A stretch of 39,686 nt of DNA from Lachnospiraceae bacterium (GTDB lineage Bacteria; Bacillota; Clostridia; Lachnospirales; Lachnospiraceae): contig JALETI010000188.1 in assembly GCA_022781515.1 (NCBI GenBank), positions 1 to 39,686 of the forward strand, given 5' to 3'. The translations under genes were made by a program, and so were the position numbers. The notes below the pieces were generated by a model that did not search any database, was not told the origin of the DNA, and saw only the letters and a program-made list of their open reading frames with translations. Of this stretch, positions 26,513-36,623 are shown in pieces (within the stretch, counting starts at the first letter, position 1; every line of letters begins with the position of its first letter).

Positions 26513-27892
26513 TCATGGATTTTGTAACACGGGCTGCCGGTCTTCCTTCGGCATTTTCCCTGCAAACCACCTTGCAAAAATAAATGCGGGAGGAAGAGAA
26601 AGGATAAAGGCAGCCGGCTGAGCTTCCTGAATTCCCGCCAGTCCGCGAAAATGTGACAGAATCAGCAGCGCCGGAATAAACAGCAGTCCGCTTCTCAGGG
26701 AAGAAAGCAGAGAAGCAGCCAGCTTCTGACCGGTGCTCTGCATCTGCATTTCTGTGACCATACAATAGGGAAGAAACAGCAGGGCAACACACTGCAGACG
26801 GAGGGCTCTGGTTCCGATTGCAATTACCTCCGGATCGTCACGGAAAATCCGGATAATGTCGCCGGACCAGATCAGCACGCCTGTCATAACAATGAGAACC
26901 AGAGTTTCTGCCAGAATCAGAGTAATACGGAAAGCACGCCGCACCCGGCTGTATTTTCCCGCTCCGTAATTAAACGCACACACCGGCTGGAATCCCTGTC
27001 CGATACCCAGGGCAATGGAAAATACAAAGAAAATAATTCTGGATACTATGCTCATGGCTGCCACAGCCACATCGCCGTATACGGCCGCACAGCTATTGAG
27101 CAAAACAGTTGTAATACTGTTCAGCCCCTGACGAAGCAGACTGGGAAAACCGGTTGCTGTAATGTCGAAAAGATGTCTGTAGTTCAGCGTTACCCGGCGT
27201 ATGGACAGCCTGCACTGGGTTTTTCCCCTTAAAAACATGCTGAGAAGAATTCCAAAACTGATGATCTGGGACAGTGCAGTGGAAAGACCGGCTCCGGAAA
27301 TACCCATTTTTAAACCGAACATGAAAATGGCATCTCCGCAGATATTCAGAATTCCGCCGGTCATCAGACCGATCATACCCAATATCGCCTTGCCTTCAAA
27401 TCGAAGAATATTATTCAAGGTAAAGCTGCTGACCATAAACGGTGCCGCCATAATAATATAGGAAATGTAAATCTTTGCATACGGTGCAATGGTTGGTGTG
27501 CTGCCCAGAACCATGACCAGCGGATCCAGAAACAGATAGCAGATCACACCGGCGATGGTTCCCAGAAACAGGGCACCAAAAAAACCGGTGGATGCAATCA
27601 TACTTGCACCATCCACATCTTTCTGCCCGAGACGTCTGGACAGAATACTGCCGGAACCCTGTCCGCACATAAATCCGATTGCCTGCAGAATTGCCATAAA
27701 CCCGAAAACAACACCAACGGCACCACTGGCACTGTTTCCCAGCTGGCCGACAAAGGCAGTATCTGCCATATTGTATACGTTTGTCACCAGCATACTGAGA
27801 ATCGTCGGTATGGATAAAGTAACAATCAGCTTCGGTATCGGTGTCTTTGTCATTTTATCATATTGTGAAATTGTCTTCCTGTTTTGATTCAT
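26513..27892 (-). CDS. MATE family efflux transporter
   Basis: PIPKLIVTLSIPTILSMLVTNVYNMADTAFVGQLG; GIGQGFQPVCAFNYGAGKYSRVRRAFR. Confidence 0.93.
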   Translation of the reverse strand: MNQNRKTISQYDKMTKTPIPKLIVTLSIPTILSMLVTNVYNMADTAFVGQLGNSASGAVGVVFGFMAILQAIGFMCGQGSGSILSRRLGQKDVDGASMIASTGFFGALFLGTIAGVICYLFLDPLVMVLGSTPTIAPYAKIYISYIIMAAPFMVSSFTLNNILRFEGKAILGMIGLMTGGILNICGDAIFMFGLKMGISGAGLSTALSQIISFGILLSMFLRGKTQCRLSIRRVTLNYRHLFDITATGFPSLLRQGLNSITTVLLNSCAAVYGDVAVAAMSIVSRIIFFVFSIALGIGQGFQPVCAFNYGAGKYSRVRRAFRITLILAETLVLIVMTGVLIWSGDIIRIFRDDPEVIAIGTRALRLQCVALLFLPYCMVTEMQMQSTGQKLAASLLSSLRSGLLFIPALLILSHFRGLAGIQEAQPAAFILSLPPAFIFARWFAGKMPKEDRQPVLQNP

Positions 27893-27964
27893 AATACTGC
27901 TCCTTGATTCTAAAACTATTTTTTTCAATGGTTCTGCCAAATGGAAAATAATATGAAAAACAGA

Positions 27965-28002
27965 AAACAGACATGATCTGCATTCACAAATCATGTCTGT
28001 TT
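27965..28002 (-). terminator. Terminator-like hairpin downstream of amt-PII
   Basis: AAACAGACATGAT...ATCATGTCTGTTT, T-rich flank. Confidence 0.7.
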
Positions 28003-28091
28003 GTTCATTCATTATACGGCAGAATTGTTTGCTGTCTAACAAGATTATAGTACAATCTGAATCAAATTGCAAGTCTCGAATGCCATACCAA

Positions 28092-29867
28092 TTATTCCAC
28101 GTCGTTCAGAGCTGCGAAGTCTACTTCACCGGTACGAACCTTAACAACCTTCTGTACATCGTATACAAAGATCTTGCCATCGCCGATATGGCCGGTGTAA
28201 AGAGCCTTTCTTGCTGCTTCGATTACCTGATCTACAGGAATGTTGCCGACAATCACTTCCACCTTGGTCTTAGGCAGGATGTTGACATCCATTTCAACAC
28301 CACGGTATCTTTCGCCTGCACCCTTCTGAATACCACATCCCATTACCTGAGTTACGGTCATACCGGTTACACCCAGTTCATTCAGTGCCTTCTTCAGAGC
28401 ATCAAAGCGGGCAAGTTTTGCGATAATAACAACTTTGTACATACCAGTCGGTTCGCTGGAAGTTTCTCTGATAACAGAAACAGCTGCATTTTTCTTTACT
28501 TCACTTGCACTTTCGTATTCGCCTTCACCCAGGTTGGTGTTTGCATTTACTTCCATAGCACCACCGGTCAGATCAGTAATCTGGAAACCGGCATATGCAG
28601 ATGCAAGACCATGTTCTTTAATATCCAGACCAACGATTTCTTCTTCTTCAGAAACACGAAGTCCGACTGTCTTTTTCAGAATACCGAATGTCAGTGTAAT
28701 GGTAACAACAGTCCATACAATGATGATGCCCATACCACCGAACTGCTTGATCAGCTGTGTCAGACCGCCGCCGTAGAACAGACCTTCGTCAATACCTGCC
28801 AGTGCAAAACCGGGAGCTGTTTCGGTTGCAAACAGACCAACTGCAATGGTACCCCAGATACCGTTTAACATATGTACTGCACATGCACCAACCGGGTCAT
28901 CCACGTGTGCCACATTATCGAAGAACCATACACCGAATACCACCAGAAGACCGGCTACAAAACCGATAATTGTTGCACCGATACAATCGGTTACATCACA
29001 GGGAGCTGTAATTGCTACCAGACCTGCCAGAGAAGCATTCAGACACATGGATACATCGGGCTTACCATACTTGATCCATGTGAAGATCATACATACAACG
29101 GTTGCAACTGCAGGAGCTACGGTTGTTGTCAGGAATACAGAACCCATGGTAGGGATATCCGTTGCTGCTGCACCGTTGAATCCGTACCAGCCCATCCACA
29201 GGATGAACACACCCAGAGCACCGATTACCAGATTGGAACCGGGGAATGCATGAACCTTAACGATCTTGCCGTCTTTGTCCTTTGTAAACTTACCGATACG
29301 GGGACCAAGCATCCATGCACCGATCAGAGCACAGATACCGCCGACCATATGGATACAGGTTGAACCAGCGTAATCATGGAAGCCCCACTGTACCAGGAAG
29401 CCATTGCCCCATACCCAGTGTGCTTCAATCGGATAAATGAAACCGGAGATTACGGCAGAGTAAATACAGTATGTAAAAAACTTGGTTCGTTCTGCCATCG
29501 CACCGGATACGATGGTTGCGGTAGTTGCACAGAATACCAGATTGAAAATAAAACCGGAAAAACTGAAATTTGCATAATCGGTAAATACACCAAAACCGGG
29601 TGTACCGATGATTCCGAAAATGTCAGATGTTCCTTCCGCTGCGGGAAGCATCAGTGATGAACCAATCAGAAACCACATTACGGTACCGATACAAAAGTCC
29701 ATCAGGTTCTTCATAATAATGTTACCGGAGTTCTTTGCTCTGGTAAATCCTGCTTCTACCATGGCGAAACCGGCCTGCATCCAGAATACCAGAACCGCAC
29801 CAATCAGAAACCATACGCCAAAAACCTGTTCATTGACATAACTCATAATTTCCTGTGTCATATACAT
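28092..29867 (-). CDS. Ammonium transporter fused to C-terminal PII (GlnB/GlnK) domain
   Basis: Amt motifs WMQAGFAMVEAGFTRAKNSGNIIMKN, DYAGSTCIHMVGG, HMLNGIWGTIAVGLF; PII domain MYKVVIIAKLARFDALKKALNELGVTGMTVTQVMGCGIQKGAGERYRGVEMDVNILPKTKVEVIV. Confidence 0.96.
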   Translation of the reverse strand: MYMTQEIMSYVNEQVFGVWFLIGAVLVFWMQAGFAMVEAGFTRAKNSGNIIMKNLMDFCIGTVMWFLIGSSLMLPAAEGTSDIFGIIGTPGFGVFTDYANFSFSGFIFNLVFCATTATIVSGAMAERTKFFTYCIYSAVISGFIYPIEAHWVWGNGFLVQWGFHDYAGSTCIHMVGGICALIGAWMLGPRIGKFTKDKDGKIVKVHAFPGSNLVIGALGVFILWMGWYGFNGAAATDIPTMGSVFLTTTVAPAVATVVCMIFTWIKYGKPDVSMCLNASLAGLVAITAPCDVTDCIGATIIGFVAGLLVVFGVWFFDNVAHVDDPVGACAVHMLNGIWGTIAVGLFATETAPGFALAGIDEGLFYGGGLTQLIKQFGGMGIIIVWTVVTITLTFGILKKTVGLRVSEEEEIVGLDIKEHGLASAYAGFQITDLTGGAMEVNANTNLGEGEYESASEVKKNAAVSVIRETSSEPTGMYKVVIIAKLARFDALKKALNELGVTGMTVTQVMGCGIQKGAGERYRGVEMDVNILPKTKVEVIVGNIPVDQVIEAARKALYTGHIGDGKIFVYDVQKVVKVRTGEVDFAALNDVE

Positions 29868-30017
29868 TTCCTCCTCTATTCATAAGAGATTTCTCTGTAT
29901 TTCAGGAAAAACGGATAAGAAATAATTTCATAAAGCCTTCAAAAACATTCCCTTAATCCTGAAATATTTCATGCTGCTCGATTTTCCATCATTGATTTCC
30001 AAATCCCTCACAACACG

Positions 30018-30048
30018 AAAAAGGCGCCAAGATTGTTATCTCAGCGCC
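30018..30048 (-). terminator. Promoter-proximal intrinsic terminator upstream of amt-PII
   Basis: Minus: GGCGCTGAGATAACAATCTTGGCGCCTTTTT, 11-bp continuous stem with two G-U pairs, loop AACA, T5. Confidence 0.75.
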
Positions 30049-30062
30049 TTTGCTTGTTCTGA

Positions 30063-30090
30063 ATTATAGCACACCAACAAGAAATGTCAA
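30063..30090 (-). promoter_or_regulatory. Consensus sigma-A promoter upstream of amt-PII
   Basis: Minus: TTGACA - 16 bp - TATAAT. Confidence 0.8.
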
Positions 30091-30371
30091 CCAATTTAAT
30101 CATTTTCATCAACAATACAGTCTGGAGTTCCACAATTTACAACTATTCCCAAAAAAATTAACAAATAGTTTTTAATGTTGTATTTTTTCAGATACAGCAG
30201 ATACAGTTATCTTTTTCTATTTCAATCCCTTTTTCCCATTTAACCGGTACAGCTGCCCTGCTGCGTTTACACACAACGTCTGCCCATTGCAGCTGTATGC
30301 TGCGTTTTTTCCTCTTCACAAAACGCAGTTCATGGTCTATGATAAAGAAAAAATCCAAAAAGAGGTTTCCC

Positions 30372-31409
30372 ATGACAAGACGAACAATTGAAAACTTCGG
30401 CTTCCGGATCGGTTCCATGCCGAAGGGTAAACGAAATGCAATTTCTGATGTACCAGGAGTGACCGTAGGCCACAGTACCATCGATACCCGGGATCATAAA
30501 ACCGGTGTGACGGTCATCATGCCCTGTCCGGATAATATGTTCCAAAACAAGCTGACCGCCTCCGTCCATATTCTGAATGGTTTCGGCAAATCCCTGGGTA
30601 CAGTTCAGGTGCAGGAGCTGGGCACACTGGAATCGCCCATTGCCCTCACCAATACATTAAATGTAGGTCTGGTTCACGATGCACTGGTTTCCTACATGGT
30701 AACCCGCTGCGAAAGAGAAGAGGTTCCTCTCTTCTCTTTTAACCCGGTGGTGGGGGAATGCAATGACTGCCATCTGAATCATATTCGTGAGCGGGCTGTG
30801 AAAGAAGAACATGTTCTGGAGGCCATCCGCACCGCTTCTGCTGATTATGATCAGGGCGATGTCGGTGCCGGTAAAGGAACCATCTGTTACGGGCTCAAGG
30901 GCGGTATCGGCTCTGCATCCCGTATCATCCGGCTCGGTGATACAGAGTATCATCTGGGTATTCTGGTGCAGTCCAATTTCGGACGGACAGAGGATCTGAC
31001 CATTGCCGGTCAGGAAATCGGAAAGAAACTGGTTTCCCGCATCAGACCGTCAGAAACCGATAAAGGATCCATTATTTCCGTTCTGGCAACGGATCTTCCC
31101 CTTTCCTCCCGTCAGATTCACCGGGTCCTGAAGCGGCTGGGCATCGGTCTGGGACGCACCGGCTCCCATGTGGGCAATGGCAGCGGTGACATTATGATCG
31201 GCTTTACCACAGCCAACCGGATTCCGGACAAAAAAACACCTGATGATCCCTTTGTTCCGGTACAGATTCTTCAGGAAAATCTCATGGACACGGTATTTCG
31301 TGCCGCCATTGAAGCTGAAGAAGAAGCGGTACTGAACTCCCTTGCCGCAGCCGATGCGGTCACAGGATATCAGGGATATCAGGTGCATGCTCTATCTGAA
31401 TTGATATAA
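30372..31409 (+). CDS. P1 (S58/DmpA-like) family peptidase
   Basis: GKRNAISDVPGVTVGHSTID; GDVGAGKGTICYGLKGGIGSASRII; GRTGSHVGNGSGDIMIGFTTAN. Confidence 0.92.
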   Translation: MTRRTIENFGFRIGSMPKGKRNAISDVPGVTVGHSTIDTRDHKTGVTVIMPCPDNMFQNKLTASVHILNGFGKSLGTVQVQELGTLESPIALTNTLNVGLVHDALVSYMVTRCEREEVPLFSFNPVVGECNDCHLNHIRERAVKEEHVLEAIRTASADYDQGDVGAGKGTICYGLKGGIGSASRIIRLGDTEYHLGILVQSNFGRTEDLTIAGQEIGKKLVSRIRPSETDKGSIISVLATDLPLSSRQIHRVLKRLGIGLGRTGSHVGNGSGDIMIGFTTANRIPDKKTPDDPFVPVQILQENLMDTVFRAAIEAEEEAVLNSLAAADAVTGYQGYQVHALSELI

Positions 31410-31460
31410 CCGTTCTGCAGAACAGACGGCAAGGACATCTCTGCCTGAAAATAAGTGTTT

Positions 31461-32549
31461 TTATTTCAGCAGATTCTTTCTCAGGATGGTATCCATGGTT
31501 TCCTGATTCAGACGCCGGATCACTTCTGCAGCCATTTTCACAGCTGCTTCAATGTCCTCTCTGGCACAGAAGCAGTAATGGCTGTGTACATATCTGGAGG
31601 GGATTCCCAGTACCAGAACCGGTACGGCTTTTCCTTCCAGATGGATTCTGCCGGCGTTGGTGCTTCCGCCTCTTCTGACTGCGTCCTGGTATTTGATTCC
31701 CATTTCATCACCAACCTGATGGGCCAGTTCGATGAACTCGGTGTTGGAAATATAGCTTCTGTCCATCCGACGGATCTGAACGCCCTTTTTCATGCTTCCC
31801 TGGGCCAATCCGGGGCCAAAGAAATAGTCATCTGCCGGAGAACCTTCAAATACAATGGCCAGATCCGGCTTTACAACCTGTGAAGTGACTGCAGCTCCCC
31901 GCATGCCGACCTCTTCCTGTGCAGCAAAAGCGCCGACCACATCCACAGCCAGATCATCATTGCGCAGTTCCTTCATGGTTTCAATGATGCTGACACAACC
32001 CAGGCGGTTGTCAAATGCCTTGCCCATGCATACACCATGTTTTTCATCATAAGAGAACTTTACTTCCGGAGCCATGGGATCTCCGGGACGGATGCCATAA
32101 TCATTCAAAACTTCTTCACGGCTGGATGCTCCCACATCCACATACAGCTTCTGAATATCCAGATCGTTGCTGTTCTTTTCCGCATCAGTCAGAAAATGAA
32201 CGGGTTTGGAACCGATGATACCGCGAATATATTCTCCTTTTCCATTACGGATCATGACAGAATGAGCGGGTAAACTGGTCAGATGGAAGCCTCCCAGCAT
32301 CATAAAGGAAATCAGTCCGTTTTCCAGAATAGACTGCACAATAAAACCACACTCATCCAGATGTGCATCCAGCTGAATTACCGGTTTCTTTCCGGTAAAA
32401 CCGTGATTTTTCAGATACAGATTGTACATGGCATCATTGGTCAGTTCAAATCCATCTGTATACTTCTTCACCACTCTGCATACTTCGTCTTCAAATCCAC
32501 TGGGTCCAAAAGCATCCGATAATTCTTCCACAAGCTTTAAATCAATCAT
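31461..32549 (-). CDS. M42 family metallopeptidase
   Basis: SDAFGPSGFEDEV; QLDAHLDECGFIV; KAFDNRLGCVSIIETM; AAQEEVGMRGAAV; SRYVHSHYCFCAREDIEAAVKM. Confidence 0.93.
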   Translation of the reverse strand: MIDLKLVEELSDAFGPSGFEDEVCRVVKKYTDGFELTNDAMYNLYLKNHGFTGKKPVIQLDAHLDECGFIVQSILENGLISFMMLGGFHLTSLPAHSVMIRNGKGEYIRGIIGSKPVHFLTDAEKNSNDLDIQKLYVDVGASSREEVLNDYGIRPGDPMAPEVKFSYDEKHGVCMGKAFDNRLGCVSIIETMKELRNDDLAVDVVGAFAAQEEVGMRGAAVTSQVVKPDLAIVFEGSPADDYFFGPGLAQGSMKKGVQIRRMDRSYISNTEFIELAHQVGDEMGIKYQDAVRRGGSTNAGRIHLEGKAVPVLVLGIPSRYVHSHYCFCAREDIEAAVKMAAEVIRRLNQETMDTILRKNLLK

Positions 32550-32623
32550 AATTTCTCCCTCGTATATGTTCAACAGATTTTAAGTCATATTTATTTCTAT
32601 TTCAACTGAAATGATATGATGTT

Positions 32624-32645
32624 GGGGTCAAAAGACTTTGACCCC
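32624..32645. repeat. GC-rich palindrome between M55 and M42 genes
   Basis: ggggtcaaa-agac-tttgacccc; no T-run on either strand. Confidence 0.6.
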
Positions 32646-32673
32646 TTGATACCTACGGATTTTTCCGTGTTTA

Positions 32674-33474
32674 TCAGTACACAACAAAATGATGTGCTGT
32701 CAGAACATCAAAATAGTTTGTTGTCACCAGACGATTGGTCCGATTGTCAATTCGTTCAAAATGGGGATAGAACGACATCCGGTAAGCCTTATGCAGATCT
32801 TTGTAATTGACCACATATTCAAACTGTTTCGGCAGTTTCACTTTACAGCTTTTAAAATTCTTTGTCACAGCTGCTCTGGTCTGTTCTGCCAGCATTTCCA
32901 GAACGGTTTCCGGAGATTCGTTGATGGTAGATGCACCGATTCCATATTTGGTGGAAACGGTTGTAATGGCAGGAATCATTTCCTTTGCCTGATCACAGAT
33001 TCCCTGATCACCGGAAAGAAAGAGTACCGGTACACCCAGCATGGCTGCTGTATAGGTATTCAGCATAAATTCGCTCATTTCCTTTCCATTCAGGGTAATG
33101 AAATTGGAAGCTCCGGTGGATGTATGACTCAGCGGACTTTCGCTGCTGCCTGCAGGTGAATGATAACCCACAAACAGAACCCCGTCAAAGGTCACGTCCA
33201 GACCAAACATCATATTATAGGGGTGTCCGCTTTTTCCACGAATCAGCTTTACCCCTTTCGGCATTCTCATAAAATCAATATTAGTGGCATCTCCATGGCC
33301 ATCTTTTACAACAATTTCATCCGCTCCGGCTTCCAGAGCGGCCAGACACACGGTCCGGACTTCCTCCGTCATGCGATCGGCAAACTGCCGGTAACAGGCT
33401 TCTTCCTTATGGGTTTCCGCACTCAGAGTCGTTCCGCTGCAGCCTTCAATATCTGCACTGATAAATAGCTTCAT
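32674..33474 (-). CDS. M55 family D-aminopeptidase (DppA-like)
   Basis: MKLFISADIEGCSGTTLSAETH; KDGHGDATNIDF; VLFVGYHSPAGSSESPLSHT; LSGDQGICDQAKEMIP. Confidence 0.93.
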   Translation of the reverse strand: MKLFISADIEGCSGTTLSAETHKEEACYRQFADRMTEEVRTVCLAALEAGADEIVVKDGHGDATNIDFMRMPKGVKLIRGKSGHPYNMMFGLDVTFDGVLFVGYHSPAGSSESPLSHTSTGASNFITLNGKEMSEFMLNTYTAAMLGVPVLFLSGDQGICDQAKEMIPAITTVSTKYGIGASTINESPETVLEMLAEQTRAAVTKNFKSCKVKLPKQFEYVVNYKDLHKAYRMSFYPHFERIDNRTNRLVTTNYFDVLTAHHFVVY

Positions 33475-33688
33475 TTTTCCCTCCCTTTCAGGCAGAGTAT
33501 CATCTGTCTGATTGTACAGACCACAGGGGCCATTGTTCAATAGCCCCTGTTTTTGTTTTCTTATTCTTATGAGTCATACCCATCTGTTCATTGGCATGAG
33601 CCATCATTTTTTCTTTCACATGGGGCAACCGGCTCATAAAAAGTTATACCCCTTCCGGCTGTTTCAATCAAGATGTTTTCTGAAAAAA

Positions 33689-34708
33689 TCAGCCGTACAG
33701 ATGACAGTATACCTCATGTCCTTCTTCCAGTATGGTTTTTTTCGGTACTTTCTCCTTACAGATTCCCATACACTTTGGACAGCGGGTGTGGAATTTGCAG
33801 CCGCTGGGCGGATTCAATGCAGAAGGAATATTTCCTTCCAGAATAATCCGTTCCTTTCTTGCCCTGGGATCCGGAATCGGTACTGCTGAAAGCAGTGCCT
33901 GGGTATACGGATGACAGGGATTGTCATACAGCTTTCTCTTTTCACCGATTTCCACAAAGTTGCCCAGATACATGACACCCACACGGTCACTGATGTGTTC
34001 TACAACACTGAGGTCATGGGCAACAAAGATATAGGTCAGATTCAGTTCCTTCTTCAGTTCATTCATCAGATTCAGCACCTGAGACTGAATAGATACGTCC
34101 AGTGCAGACACCGGTTCATCGGCAATAATCAGCTCCGGTTCCACAGCCAGTGCCCTGGCAATGCCGATTCTCTGTCTCTGACCGCCGGAGAATTCATGGG
34201 GATATCGATTAACATGGTAGGCATCCAGACCTACCCGACGCACCAGTTCCACCACCCGTTTGTCAATCTCCTCTTTCCCCTTTGCCAGATCATGGATCAT
34301 CAGCGGTTCTGCCACAATATCGCGAATGGACATACGGGGATTCAGGGACGCATAGGGATCCTGAAATACCATCTGGATTCCTTTTCGGATATTACGCATC
34401 TGTGCACGGGAATATCCGGCAATCTCTTCTCCTTTAAAATAAACTCTGCCTTCCGTGGGTTCGATCAGTTTGCAGATTGCCTTGCCCAGTGTGGATTTTC
34501 CACAGCCGGATTCCCCTACAATACCAAAGACTTCCCCTTTTTTGATTTCAAAACTGACATCATCCACCGCTTTTACATATCCAACTTTTCCAAACATACC
34601 ATTGTGTGTTTTGTAGTATACCTTCAGGTTTTCCACCTTTAAAATGGCATCGTTCCCGGATGCGGTATCGGCTGTCAATGTCTCTTCTTTTAAGATTTCA
34701 TCTGCCAT
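33689..34708 (-). CDS. Oligo/dipeptide ABC transporter ATP-binding protein (DppF/OppF)
   Basis: [48 protein letters not shown]-terminal [14 protein letters not shown]. Confidence 0.95.
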   Translation of the reverse strand: MADEILKEETLTADTASGNDAILKVENLKVYYKTHNGMFGKVGYVKAVDDVSFEIKKGEVFGIVGESGCGKSTLGKAICKLIEPTEGRVYFKGEEIAGYSRAQMRNIRKGIQMVFQDPYASLNPRMSIRDIVAEPLMIHDLAKGKEEIDKRVVELVRRVGLDAYHVNRYPHEFSGGQRQRIGIARALAVEPELIIADEPVSALDVSIQSQVLNLMNELKKELNLTYIFVAHDLSVVEHISDRVGVMYLGNFVEIGEKRKLYDNPCHPYTQALLSAVPIPDPRARKERIILEGNIPSALNPPSGCKFHTRCPKCMGICKEKVPKKTILEEGHEVYCHLYG

Positions 34709-34713
34709 AACCA

Positions 34714-35697
34714 TCAACCCCTTTCCTCGGACTGGCAGCGCCAGCATTTGCTCAGATGACCGTTGCCAAGATCAAAGAAACCGGGTTCTTCTTCCTGACA
34801 TTTTTCGGAAGCATACTTACAGCGGGGAGCAAACTTACAGCCCATCGGCATGTATTTCGGATTGGGTACATTGCCGGGAATGGAATCCAGTTCATCCACC
34901 TGTACGCCCATTTTGGGAATGGATGCCAGCAGACCTTCCGTATAGGGATGGCTGGGTTTTTCAAACAGGTCATATACATTGGCCTTTTCCACAACACGGC
35001 CGCAATACATGACAACCACTTCATCACATACCTCTGCCACAACCCCCAGATCATGGGTAATAAAGATAATAGAAGTACCGATATCCTTCTTCAGCTGGTT
35101 CATCAGATCCAGGATCTGTGCCTGAATGGTTACATCCAAAGCAGTTGTCGGTTCATCGGCAATCAGAATCTTCGGATTGCATACCAGTGCCATGGCAATC
35201 ATGACTCGCTGTCTCTGACCGCCCGACAGCTGGAAAGGATATTCATTCACCATCTTCTCTGCACGGGGAAGACCGGTTTTTTTCAATATATCAATGCAAA
35301 GTTTCTTTGCTTCTTCCTTCGAAACCTTCTGATGAAGCAGAATATTTTCCATAATCTGTTTTCCGATGGTCATAACCGGGTTCAGACTGGTCATGGGTTC
35401 CTGGAATACCATGGAAATATCCCGGCCCCGCAGCTGTCTTCTCTCCTCATCCGAAAGTTTCAGAATATCCTGTCCGTCCAGGATAATCTCACCTTCCACA
35501 ACCTTTCCTGTGGTTCCCATCAGAAGTCCCATCAGGGAAAGGGCAGTTACACTTTTTCCGCTGCCGGATTCGCCTACAATCCCCAGGGTTGCTCCTCGTT
35601 CCAGTTCAATATCCACACCATCCACGGATTTCACCACACCGCCGTCTGTAAAGAAATAGGTATGCATATTTTTGATTTCCAGAATATTATCTCTCAT
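34714..35697 (-). CDS. Oligo/dipeptide ABC transporter ATP-binding protein (DppD/OppD)
   Basis: GESGSGKSVTALSLMGLL; QLSGGQRQRVMIAMALVCNPKILIADEPTTALD; CKFAPRCKYASEKC. Confidence 0.95.
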   Translation of the reverse strand: MRDNILEIKNMHTYFFTDGGVVKSVDGVDIELERGATLGIVGESGSGKSVTALSLMGLLMGTTGKVVEGEIILDGQDILKLSDEERRQLRGRDISMVFQEPMTSLNPVMTIGKQIMENILLHQKVSKEEAKKLCIDILKKTGLPRAEKMVNEYPFQLSGGQRQRVMIAMALVCNPKILIADEPTTALDVTIQAQILDLMNQLKKDIGTSIIFITHDLGVVAEVCDEVVVMYCGRVVEKANVYDLFEKPSHPYTEGLLASIPKMGVQVDELDSIPGNVPNPKYMPMGCKFAPRCKYASEKCQEEEPGFFDLGNGHLSKCWRCQSEERG

Positions 35698-35714
35698 ATT
35701 GATACCTCTCTCTA

Positions 35715-36608
35715 TTAATCGGATAACTTGGGATCCAGTGCATCCCGAAGACCATCGCCCAGCAGGTTAAAGGCCAGTACCGTCAGAAAAATGGCAATAC
35801 CGGGAAATAGGGTAATGTGCCAGCTGGTCATCATATAGTTACGGCCATTGCTTAATAACAAACCCCATTCCGGTGTGGGCGGCTGTGCACCCAGACCAAG
35901 GAAACTCAGTGATGAAGCGGTCAGAATGGAGTTACCGATGGACATGGTGTACTGTACGATGATATTGGGAATTGCGCCCGGCAGAATATGCCGGAACAGA
36001 ATTCTGGCATCATTGGCACCCAGGTTATGGGCTGCCTGTACAAAGACGCTTCCCTTCAAAGCCAGCGTGGTGCTTCGTACCAGACGGGCAAAGGTGGGAA
36101 TGGAGAACACGGCAACCGCAATGATTACATTATAAAGGCCGCTTCCCAGAATCGCCACAATGGCAATTGCCAGAATAATGCCGGGGAACGCCAGCAGTAC
36201 ATCACAGATTCGCATAATCATGGAATCCAGGATACCGCCGTAATAACCGGCCAGCAAACCAAGAACGGTACCGGTAACAGCTCCGATGGTAACCGATAAC
36301 AGACCCACACTCAGAGAAATACGGGTACCGCAGAGAATACGGGAAAACAGGTCTCTGCCGAATTCATCGGTACCAAACCAATGGGCAGCAGACGGTCCCT
36401 TCATAATTGCAGAGTAATCGTATTCATTGATTCCATAGGGAACAATCTGGTAACTGATCACCGCAATCACCGCCAGAAACAGAATGAAAAACAGTGCAAT
36501 CACTGCATTTTTCTGACGTTTGAACTTACGGACAAACTCTTTAAACGGTGTTTTTATATCATTTGCTTCTGCCTTGCTGGCTTCCGCATTTTTATTTTCA
36601 AATGCCAT
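35715..36608 (-). CDS. Dipeptide ABC transporter permease (DppC/OppC)
   Basis: [27 protein letters not shown] loop [28 protein letters not shown]. Confidence 0.95.
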   Translation of the reverse strand: MAFENKNAEASKAEANDIKTPFKEFVRKFKRQKNAVIALFFILFLAVIAVISYQIVPYGINEYDYSAIMKGPSAAHWFGTDEFGRDLFSRILCGTRISLSVGLLSVTIGAVTGTVLGLLAGYYGGILDSMIMRICDVLLAFPGIILAIAIVAILGSGLYNVIIAVAVFSIPTFARLVRSTTLALKGSVFVQAAHNLGANDARILFRHILPGAIPNIIVQYTMSIGNSILTASSLSFLGLGAQPPTPEWGLLLSNGRNYMMTSWHITLFPGIAIFLTVLAFNLLGDGLRDALDPKLSD

Positions 36609-36623
36609 GATTTTCCTCCTCTC

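Noticed and set aside
29868-30060. Known glutamine riboswitch or ANTAR dual-hairpin upstream of amt
   Set aside because: I could not find the conserved cores by eye; only a single terminator hairpin is present.
32624-32645. ggggtcaaaagactttgacccc as an intrinsic terminator
   Set aside because: Perfect arms but no T-run on either strand; kept only as a palindrome.
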